Part shown: positions 23,018 to 29,811 of the stretch, one piece after another
Layout: each line of letters begins with the position of its first letter
How positions within the stretch are numbered: the stretch's first letter is position 1
NCBI GenBank assembly: GCA_025355165.1
Contig: JANYAD010000127.1
Location: 1 to 37,790, forward strand
From: Gammaproteobacteria bacterium
Lineage (GTDB): Bacteria > Pseudomonadota > Gammaproteobacteria > Steroidobacterales > Steroidobacteraceae
Direction of reading: 5' to 3'
Length of the DNA: 37,790 nucleotides
Translations under genes and position numbers: made by a program
The notes under the pieces: generated by a model
What the model saw: the letters and a program-made list of their open reading frames with translations, nothing else
Database searches by the model: none
What the model was told of the DNA's origin: nothing

Positions 23018-24276
23018 AAACCACGGGCTCTGTGGCGAGGTCGGTCTGAGAGTTGTACTGTGCGTTCTGCCCACGCGGCTGAATCCTCGACAGCAGTTCC
23101 AATAAAGCGCCGGCGTCCACCGGCTTGACCAGGTGATGGTCGAACCCCGATTCGCGTGTACGGCGCACTTCACCTTCCGTCCCCCACCCAGTCAAGGCGA
23201 CAAGGGTCGCGGGCGCGGTCTGTGGATCGGTTCGAAGTCTCCTGGCGATTTCGTGGCCATCCATTTCTGGAAGGCCGATGTCGCAAAAGATAACATCGGG
23301 CGAGAACAGCTTGGCGATCTCCAGTCCCGATTTGCCGCTGTATGCCACCCGAGTCGAACCCTTCCAAGTCGAGCAGCATTTTCAAAACGTCAGCCACATC
23401 CGCGATATCGTCGATGGCGAGGATTCGCAGACGCGGGTGTTGAGAGGGGCTGTCCAAGGGACCGGCGCTCGCCGGCGAGGATTGCGGAGCAACCACCAAA
23501 GGTAGTTTCACGGTGAACGCACTGCCGCGGCCGAGGCCTTCGCTTCTTGCCGACACCTCCCCGCCATGCAATTCCGTCAGGCGTCGAACCAGGGATAACC
23601 CGATACCTAAGCCGCCTTGTGCTCGATCAAGTGTTCGATTTACTTGGGTGAACATATCGAAGACTTCCTGCAGCATGTTCGGCGGAATGCCTACACCATT
23701 GTCCTTAACACATACAAAAGCATGAGTATCCGCACGCCACAGACGGAGGCTCAGTTGGCCGCCTTCAGCAGTGTATTTGGCTGCATTGTTGAGCAAATTA
23801 CTAATCACTTGCGACAATCGCGAGGCATCGCCGTCAACCCAGACGGGCTCCTGCGCAAAGTCAGCCTTAAAGTTGTGGTGGCCTGCGGTGATGAACGGTT
23901 GACTCGCTTCGATGGCCAGTTCCGCAATCGCGCGCAAATCAACTCGGTTGCGTTGCAGAACAACCTTGCCGCTGGAGATTCGCGAGACATCAAGCAAGTC
24001 GTCTATCAGCCTTACCATCTGCGATAACTGCCGCTCCATGATGGATCTGATCACGGCGGCCGCCGCACCCTCACCGCCGGGGCGTGCAAGCGCCTGAAGG
24101 CCGGTCCGAATCGGTGCGAGCGGGTTGCGCAATTCGTGCGCTAATGTCGCCAAGAATTCATCCTTGCGCCGATCCGCATTTTTACGGTAGAGACGCGCCG
24201 GTATCAATCCGCCGTGCAGGACCTCATCGAGCCCAGCGATGCCAGACTTTGATCGCGGCGCATCTTGCGTTGTCAT
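23001..24276 (-). pseudogene. Hybrid histidine kinase with KaiC-like N-terminus; receiver frameshifted
   Basis: Residues 1-28 (GIAGLDEVLHGGLIPARLY) match the start of proteobacterial KaiC-like ATPases but break off just before the Walker A loop. The frame then passes directly into a kinase dimerisation domain (RRKDEFLATLAHELRNPLAP, His in HELRNP) and an ATPase domain with N (LLNNAAKY), G1 (DNGVGIP) and G2 (GGLGIGLSL) boxes. A receiver starts (LRILAIDD) but the frame is lost at about 23348. The rest of the receiver (VAYSGKSGLEIAKLF, CDIGLPEMDG, LVKPVDAG) continues in another frame down to 23001. A 2-base loss, or 1-base gain, in the GACTCGGGTGG region explains it. The upper frame runs on to 23170. 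There is no sensor domain. The ATG at 24276 has AGGAAA upstream. Either real decay or an assembly error; the kinase core looks intact. Confidence 0.75.
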
Positions 24277-24583
24277 CGAAATTTCCTGAGCTTGTTGTCT
24301 GACAATACTGGCAAAACCCGGGGGTAAATTCTATGCAATTGCCCGCGGGAATCCTCCTACAACTCGCTGGACATCGACGCGTTAGCAGGCCGCCACCGAG
24401 TAATTAAGACAAATCAGTCAGTTGGCAGTAGGAAAGACCTTACAGCCGGAGCGACGGGCCGGGAATTGAGTACCGGCATGAAGCAAGCCATTCTGGCTTT
24501 CAGAAAACTATCAGTGGATGCGGACCGATGATTGTCCATGCCAGCATCCTGGATTTGTAAATAATTCTAACGGGGAACTATAT
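24277..24583. other. Intergenic region, no gene seen
   Basis: 307 bp between the divergent kinase locus and the lipoprotein gene. It holds an 11-base palindrome TTGTCTGACAA at 24295-24305, close to the kinase start, which could be an operator or a stem. A short imperfect stem lies around 24483-24500. I see no coding sequence or strong promoter. Confidence 0.45.
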
Positions 24584-24982
24584 ATGCAAAAGCAAACAGT
24601 AATGATGGTCGCACTTGTTTTTGGAGTCGCACTCGTGTCGGGCTGCAACAATGCGAAGTCGCCTGACGCAGTGGCCAATGACGTAGCGTCTGCCCAACAG
24701 AAGAGGGCGGCCGAAGTTGCAGATGCAAAGAAGGATGCTGCAAACGAAGCGGCCAAGGCCGATGCCAAAGTCGGCGAAAAGGCCAACGATCTCAATACGA
24801 CCAATGCCAAGGGGGCATACGACGTCGCCATGGCGCAAGCAGATGGGGACCACAAGGTAGCGCTGCAGAAGTGCGAGGCCTTATCCGGCGACGCGCAGAA
24901 GGCGTGTAAGGATCAAGCGGACGCTAAGTATGATTTGGCGAAGGCCAATGCGAAGGCGATGTTGGCATCGCAAAAACCGTAA
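24584..24982 (+). CDS. Small Ala/Lys-rich lipoprotein with coiled coil
   Basis: 132 residues. A lipoprotein signal ends in the lipobox VSGC with the lipidated Cys at residue 20. The mature chain is almost all helix, rich in Ala, Lys and Asp with heptad-like spacing (AAEVADAKKDAANEAAKADA), so a coiled coil is likely. Two further cysteines (QKCEALSGD and KACKDQA) near residues 104 and 116 could form a disulfide bracketing a turn. The ribosome site GGGGAA stands eight bases ahead of ATG 24584. It resembles small, stress-induced outer-membrane lipoproteins, but I know no family name. It stands alone. Confidence 0.75.
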   Translation: MQKQTVMMVALVFGVALVSGCNNAKSPDAVANDVASAQQKRAAEVADAKKDAANEAAKADAKVGEKANDLNTTNAKGAYDVAMAQADGDHKVALQKCEALSGDAQKACKDQADAKYDLAKANAKAMLASQKP

Positions 24983-25382
24983 CTCTCTTCCTGTACACAC
25001 CACCGTGAGGCATGTGCGCCCAGCGGTGGTGGTTTCCCCCGAGCCGAGACGACCCGTATCTCGTGGCCCTCTATCGGCGCGACCCTCAAATCCTTCCAGA
25101 TGCCCCCGTGGCTGTTTCGCTCAGGGTTGGCATCCCGGCGACGACCCCGCAAGCAGCCCTCGCTATAGCAGTGGGCGGCCGGAGCGAGTCTAGGGCGACT
25201 CGGGTATCGATACACGCTCGAGAACAACCAGCGGCGAGAGATTGCGAGCAATCTTTCATGCCAACGGACTTGAATGCACGGTCGTCTCGTAGAATAGTTT
25301 CTCGAGAAGTGCATCCGATGGGCCGGCGAGACCGAACACATTAAAGGAGTCGTGTCTCATTCGCGACCAAAGGAGTCCTTCG
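24983..25382. other. Intergenic region before the DUF4331 remnant, no gene seen
   Basis: 400 bp. It contains a candidate terminator (24998-25031), a second hairpin CGAGTC-N6-GACTCG at 25185-25202, and two copies of AAAGGAGTC (25343-25351 and 25369-25377). The second copy is the ribosome site of the remnant. No convincing gene or consensus promoter was found. Confidence 0.45.
24998..25031 (+). terminator. Candidate terminator of the lipoprotein gene
   Basis: CACCACCG (24998-25005) pairs perfectly with CGGTGGTG (25024-25031) around an 18-base loop, 16 bp after the stop codon. Only three Ts follow, so it may act as a weak terminator or mRNA-protecting stem. Confidence 0.4.
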
Positions 25383-25541
25383 ATGAGCGGTTATAACCAG
25401 CTGCGAACCCTGCTCGGCGAGCTGGCCGCCACCATCGCCGGCCGCACGCTTGCATCAAGCCATCGCGAAGCGGCCTTCATCAGCACCCACCCTTCCGCCG
25501 GTGCAACCGATTCGTACCTGCTCAACAGCTCACGTGAGTAA
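25383..25541 (+). pseudogene. Truncated N-terminus of a DUF4331 protein
   Basis: A 52-codon frame with an excellent ribosome site (AGGAG, seven bases before ATG 25383). Its sequence begins MSGYNQLRTLLGELAATIAG, a signal-like start, and continues LASSHREAAFISTHPS and ATDSYLLNS. The SSHREAP...TD-F-Y-M-F-NSYE block is the hallmark of the N-terminus of DUF4331 proteins, which are normally several hundred residues long. Here the frame stops three codons after that block. The stop overlaps the GTG start of the TPR gene by eight bases. I read it as a DUF4331 gene that lost most of its length by deletion. It may now serve only as a translated leader that couples ribosomes to the next gene. Confidence 0.65.
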
Positions 25542-26691
25542 ACGTATCGGCCGGTCCCGCGCTTCGCGGGGCAGGCTTCTTGGCTGCATTGCGGCATTGG
25601 TGAACCTGGCGTGCGTCTGCGCTCATGCCGACCCTTACGTTCCGCGCAGCGACGATGTGGTGCTTGCGGAGCTGCCCCCTGGAACGCGCTCTGCGGACAT
25701 GTCGGCACGACAGCTGTCGCGTGCCAGGGTGGATGTGGCCATTCCCTTGGCTCAGTTCTACATTCATCAGTCCCGCCTCAGCGGCGACCTACGATTTCTC
25801 GGCTATGCCCAAGCCGTACTCGCGCCTTGGGTAGCGAAGGAACCCGCAGTACCAGAGGCGCTGGTGCTGCAAGCAAGCCTGCAGCAAAGCCGCCATGAAT
25901 TCGCGGCGTCCCTGGCTACGCTGCACCGTTCGCTGGCAACTCGGCCCAATGATCCGCAGGCCCTGCTGATCCGCGCCACCGTCTTGCGTGTCCTGGGGCG
26001 ATACGCCGAGGCCGCTATGGCTTGTGAAGAATTTTCCAGCCTTGTCGAGCCGCGGTTAGGCATGCTTTGCACCCAAAGCCTGCGTGCCTTGAGCGGCGAG
26101 GCGGACTCCGCCTACTCCACGCTGAGTCAGATGTCATCGCAAGGGTGGCTCAATTCTGAAAAATCCTGGCTGTATTCCGAACTCGGAGAGCTGGCGGTGC
26201 GCTTGGGACGGGACGAGGAAGCGCAGCGCTGGTTTGAACTGGACCTGAAGCTCGTACCCGGAGATTTTTACGTACGTGCAGCCTATGCTGATCTTCTATT
26301 GAAGCAGCATAATCCTTTAGAGGCGTTGGCCTTGTTGCAAGGTCAGGAGAGTATCGAGCCGTTGTTGCTGCGGATCGCGATCGCACAGAAGCAGCTAAAC
26401 GATCCGCAGTTGGCCCAAAGCAGCGCGCGACTTCGGGCTGCGTTCGCCGCCGAAGAGCAGCGCGGTGAAACCGTGCATCGGCGTGAGCAGGCGAGGTTTC
26501 TGCTCGAAGTTGAAAATCAACCGCAGCAAAGCCTGGCGGCTGCGTTGGAAAACTGGGAGCTGCAGCACGAACCAGACGACGTGCTTATTTTGCTTGATGC
26601 AGCCAGGGCGTGCGGCCGTCCAGAAGCCGCCGCACCCGCGCTGCGCTTCGCACGCGCCAACCATCAACGCGATGTGCGGGGCGTGCAATGA
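25534..26691 (+). CDS. Secreted tetratricopeptide-repeat protein
   Basis: About 385 residues. GTG 25534 gives a basic start followed by a hydrophobic signal (LLGCIAALVNLACVCAHA), cleaved before DPYVPRSDD. The mature part is all helical, with TPR-like units such as PEALVLQASLQQSRHEFAAS, PNDPQALLIRATVLRVLGRY and SELGELAVRLGRDEEAQRWF. TPR proteins of this kind are scaffolds. It sits between a DUF4331 remnant and a HupE/UreJ gene, an order I recall as usual for DUF4331 operons, so the three products probably work together in the envelope. Its end overlaps the next start by ATGA. An in-frame ATG at 25450 would read through the remnant and lacks a ribosome site. Confidence 0.8.
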   Translation: MSKRIGRSRASRGRLLGCIAALVNLACVCAHADPYVPRSDDVVLAELPPGTRSADMSARQLSRARVDVAIPLAQFYIHQSRLSGDLRFLGYAQAVLAPWVAKEPAVPEALVLQASLQQSRHEFAASLATLHRSLATRPNDPQALLIRATVLRVLGRYAEAAMACEEFSSLVEPRLGMLCTQSLRALSGEADSAYSTLSQMSSQGWLNSEKSWLYSELGELAVRLGRDEEAQRWFELDLKLVPGDFYVRAAYADLLLKQHNPLEALALLQGQESIEPLLLRIAIAQKQLNDPQLAQSSARLRAAFAAEEQRGETVHRREQARFLLEVENQPQQSLAAALENWELQHEPDDVLILLDAARACGRPEAAAPALRFARANHQRDVRGVQ

Positions 26692-27803
26692 ACATTGCGC
26701 ACAAAGCCCTGTGGGCGCTGGCGCTCATATTGGCGGCTTGCTCGGTGCAAGCGCACATCGCCAGCAACGGTTTTCTTAATATTGAAGTCGACAATGCTCA
26801 CTTATCGGGCTCCATGGAGCTGGCGATTCGGGATGCGGAACTCGCCGTGGGCCTAGACCACGACGGCAACGGTAAAGTCACTTGGGGCGAATTGAAGTCC
26901 AGTCAATTGGCGTTGCAGAGTTACGTTCTCGGACACCTGGGACTCGCCGGCAACGGCGCACCCTGTACGCTGGCATTCGGTTCCGTGAAGGTCAACGAGC
27001 GGGTCGATGGCAGTTACTTATGGCTGCCTTTCAGTGCTGATTGCCGAGACAAACTCGACACCCTTCGGATCGATTACCGCTTGCTGGATGCGGAGGACCC
27101 ATCGCATCGCGGCCTGCTCGCCCTCACTGCCAACGGCGCGGCACAAACAGCCGTCCTCGGAGGGAGCGCTGAACCGCGGCAATTCAAGCTCAAAGATCCG
27201 CTTGTCTGGTCTGCATTCACAGAATATCTGTATGCAGGCATCTGGCACATCTTGAGCGGTATCGACCACTTGCTTTTTTTGTTGTCTTTGCTCCTGCCCG
27301 CGGTGCTCGTACGCCAGCGCAACCGCTGGGAGGCTGTGCCCGTTGCAGCCCCCGCGTTTGTCAACATCGTCAAAGTCGTGACGGCATTTACGCTGGCGCA
27401 CTCGATCACCCTTTCGTTGGCAGCGTTCGATGTGATTCGGCTACCGTCACGGCTGACCGAGTCGATCATCGCAGCGTCCATCATCATCGCTGCGCTCAAC
27501 AATGTTTTCCCTCGGGTCACCGAGGGACGATGGCGCATAGCCTTCGCGTTTGGCCTGCTGCATGGTTTTGGGTTCGCGTCCGTATTGGCCGAGATGGGTT
27601 TGCCCAAGGGGGCCAGACTCATATCGTTGGTTGCATTTAATTTAGGCGTCGAGACCGGTCAGATGGCCGTCGTGCTGGCAGTCATGCCGCTCGCCTACCT
27701 CGTGCGGTCAACGGTCTTCTACCGTCGAGCCGTCATGCCATGGGGCTCCTCAGCGATCGCCTGCTTGGCGCTGCTATGGCTCGTGCAGCGCGCGATGCTC
27801 TGA
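26688..27803 (+). CDS. HupE/UreJ family membrane protein with external EF-hand-like loop
   Basis: 371 residues. A signal peptide (cleavage near VQA) is followed by an extracytoplasmic domain of about 170 residues and then about seven membrane helices. In the external domain, residues 57-68 (DHDGNGKVTWGE) match the 12-residue EF-hand loop at every calcium-ligand position, and two cysteines may pair. The membrane part begins with GIWHILSGIDHLLFLLSLLL, whose H-x7-DH pattern is the family signature, and contains HGFGFASVL. HupE/UreJ proteins are linked to nickel or other metal uptake for hydrogenase and urease, but this longer type is found away from such genes and its cargo is unknown. It is coupled to the TPR gene by an ATGA overlap. 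Confidence 0.85.
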   Translation: MNIAHKALWALALILAACSVQAHIASNGFLNIEVDNAHLSGSMELAIRDAELAVGLDHDGNGKVTWGELKSSQLALQSYVLGHLGLAGNGAPCTLAFGSVKVNERVDGSYLWLPFSADCRDKLDTLRIDYRLLDAEDPSHRGLLALTANGAAQTAVLGGSAEPRQFKLKDPLVWSAFTEYLYAGIWHILSGIDHLLFLLSLLLPAVLVRQRNRWEAVPVAAPAFVNIVKVVTAFTLAHSITLSLAAFDVIRLPSRLTESIIAASIIIAALNNVFPRVTEGRWRIAFAFGLLHGFGFASVLAEMGLPKGARLISLVAFNLGVETGQMAVVLAVMPLAYLVRSTVFYRRAVMPWGSSAIACLALLWLVQRAML

Positions 27804-27887
27804 TTAGACGCCTAGCGCTCTTGCGAGTGCTTGGCGCTGGCAGCACACTGCGCGTTTGCAACAACCAACGCGAAGTAAACTTTGGAC

Positions 27888-28661
27888 ATGAAAATTGCAA
27901 CCTACAATGTCAACAGTATCAATGCGCGGCTGCCCAACCTGCTGCGCTGGCTGAATGAATCTGCGCCCGATGTAGTGTGCCTGCAGGAACTGAAGTCGCC
28001 GCAGGATCGTTTTCCCGAAGCGGTTATTCGCGATGCCGGCTATGGTGTTATTTGGCACGGCCAGAAGAGCTGGAATGGCGTCGCCATCCTCAGCAAGAAT
28101 TCCGAACCACAAGAGATAAGACGCGCCCTGCCCGGCGACCCGGACGATGTTCATAGCCGATACATCGAAGCAATGGTCAGCGGCATTACCATCGGCTGTC
28201 TATATTTGCCCAACGGCAATCCCGCGCCGGGTCCTAAATTTGAGTACAAGCTTCGCTGGCTGAACCGTCTGATCGCACATGCTGCCGAACTGCTTCTCTC
28301 GGGGGCTCCTGTCGTGCTTGCCGGCGATTACAACGTAATACCCACTGAGGCCGATGTGTACAAGCCGGAGCGCTGGGTCGACGACGCGCTGTTCAGAACC
28401 GAGGTGCGAGAAGCATTCGCGCATCTGCTTCAGCACGGCTGGGTGGACTCGGTACGCACCGCGCATCCCGCTGAAACGATCTACACCTTTTGGGATTATT
28501 TTCGCAATTCCTACGGCCGAGACGCGGGATTGCGTATTGATCATCTACTGTTGAGCCCCGCTATTGCGGGCAGATTGATCCGCGCAGGAGTAGATCGCGA
28601 CGTGCGCGGTTGGGAAAAAGCCAGCGACCACGCACCGACCTGGGTGGACATCCGAACGTAA
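27888..28661 (+). CDS. xthA: Exodeoxyribonuclease III / AP endonuclease
   Basis: 257 residues, full length. The metal-binding N-terminal strand KIATYNVNSINAR and the Glu in CLQELKSP, the catalytic Asp/Asn in AGDYNVIPTE, the DYFRNSYGRDAGLRIDHLLLS block and the terminal SDHAP with the catalytic His are all present. The enzyme cleaves at abasic sites in base-excision repair and removes 3' blocking groups. I use ATG 27888, which starts the canonical MKIATYN; TTG 27882 is in frame but adds nothing known. No strong ribosome site. It is not clearly in an operon with the HupE gene 84 bp upstream. Confidence 0.93.
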   Translation: MKIATYNVNSINARLPNLLRWLNESAPDVVCLQELKSPQDRFPEAVIRDAGYGVIWHGQKSWNGVAILSKNSEPQEIRRALPGDPDDVHSRYIEAMVSGITIGCLYLPNGNPAPGPKFEYKLRWLNRLIAHAAELLLSGAPVVLAGDYNVIPTEADVYKPERWVDDALFRTEVREAFAHLLQHGWVDSVRTAHPAETIYTFWDYFRNSYGRDAGLRIDHLLLSPAIAGRLIRAGVDRDVRGWEKASDHAPTWVDIRT

Positions 28662-28838
28662 AACGGCGCGTTGCGGCCGTATCGATACCGCCGCGTCGGT
28701 CATTCGCGGCCTGTTTCCTACCTCTCGCGCCTCCGAAACGGCTCTCCAGCGCACTTCTCAGTAACGTTTCCCACCGCCCATTACAGTCGCTCCACTGACC
28801 TTCCGCGATGCTTTTCTCGAAAACACCTGGAGACTACC

Positions 28839-29303
28839 GTGACCCACCCCTCAATCTTTCGTTCCGCTGCCATTGCCGCTTTGAGTCTTACCGCTACCTA
28901 CGTGTTTGCAGGAGATTTTTTCGAGCAGAAAGGCGTTGCACTGGATAGCTACGATGCGATTTCCTACTTCGCGCCGGCGCCTGATCCGATTCCGGGCGTC
29001 AAAGAGCTGAGCTACGAGTACAAAGGCTCGAAGTTCTACTTCATCACCAGCGGTCATCTACAGAGCTTTGCCAGTGCGCCGCAGCGTTATGCACCGCAAT
29101 ATGACGGCTTCGATGCTTACGGGGTGTCACAGGGCCGAAAAGTCGGAGCGCATCCGCGTGTGTTCGCAATCGTCGATGGCAAACTTTATATGTTCAGCGA
29201 TCTGGAATCGCGCAAGAACTGGAAAAAGGATGTTTCCGGCAACATAGGGCGTGCCGCCCAGCAGTGGTCCGATGTTTCAAAGCTTGTAGCGCAGAATCGC
29301 TAG
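28839..29303 (+). CDS. Secreted YHS-domain-like protein
   Basis: 154 residues. GTG 28839 has TGGAG six bases upstream and starts a clear signal peptide (IFRSAAIAALSLTATYVFA). The mature protein follows the YHS-like layout: ALDSYDAISYF near 35-45, YEYKGSKFYFITSGHLQSFA, then a YAPQYDGFDAYGVSQG segment. The domain in other proteins binds metal or serves as a small periplasmic module; here the metal-binding Cys of classical YHS domains is absent. Function unknown. It is 177 bp from xthA and is followed 24 bp after its stop by a strong hairpin, so it is probably a single-gene unit. Confidence 0.78.
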   Translation: MTHPSIFRSAAIAALSLTATYVFAGDFFEQKGVALDSYDAISYFAPAPDPIPGVKELSYEYKGSKFYFITSGHLQSFASAPQRYAPQYDGFDAYGVSQGRKVGAHPRVFAIVDGKLYMFSDLESRKNWKKDVSGNIGRAAQQWSDVSKLVAQNR

Positions 29304-29811
29304 AGAATGACGCAGGATGTTGGTGGACTTTGGGCCAGCGTCGGCTCGACGCCGGCCCAAAGCCAAGCGGGTCGCTTAATCGATACATGTTGTGGCGCCT
29401 TCACCGCCGCAACAAGCATCCCAGGTTTTCTCTTAGGACCACAGCCGCGCTGGGCGGTGCACTCGCCGGCGCGCAGCGAAGCTGCGACGGCCACTCAAGC
29501 CGCGGCGCCGCGCGCACCATGGCATTTGGCAACCCCACTCTGGCGACAATCGCCGGCTCCTCGCCGTTGAGCATAGCCGGTCTTGCGAACTCGATGGTTT
29601 ATGATTTTCAGATTAATGTGAGCCGACAGATCGGCGGTTCACGCTCCTGTGTCCGGACGGCGATTTTTCTGCTTGACCCCCGACCTCATGGTTTCATGGC
29701 CATGTCCCGCATGGCATGCTGACCGAGACGCTTCCTGCAGGATGATTCTGACCTCTAAGCCTACCTTCGCGGCCTTGCAGCCCTGAAGCGTGGCGACTAA
29801 GTTCTGATCTG
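29304..29811. other. 508-bp gap before the UvrA-like gene, no convincing gene
   Basis: The left end holds a strong hairpin (29328-29362). A smaller stem-loop GCCGA-CAGA-TCGGC, flanked by GTGA and TCAC, lies at 29618-29642. Around 29685-29722 several overlapping CATGG/CCATG palindromes occur. Open frames exist on both strands but have no ribosome sites, no recognisable domains and unlikely compositions, so I do not call genes. The uvrA-like promoter should be here. Confidence 0.45.
29328..29362. terminator. Strong hairpin after the YHS-like gene
   Basis: A 16-base arm (29328-29343) pairs with 29347-29362 with one A/C mismatch and a 3-base loop; both arms contain TTTGGGCC or its complement. 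There is no downstream T-tract. It may be a Rho-assisted terminator or 3'-end stabiliser. Confidence 0.5.

Noticed and set aside
29264-29722. Plus-strand frames across the 508-bp gap
   Set aside because: They start inside the YHS gene or the hairpin and show no domain, signal or ribosome site.
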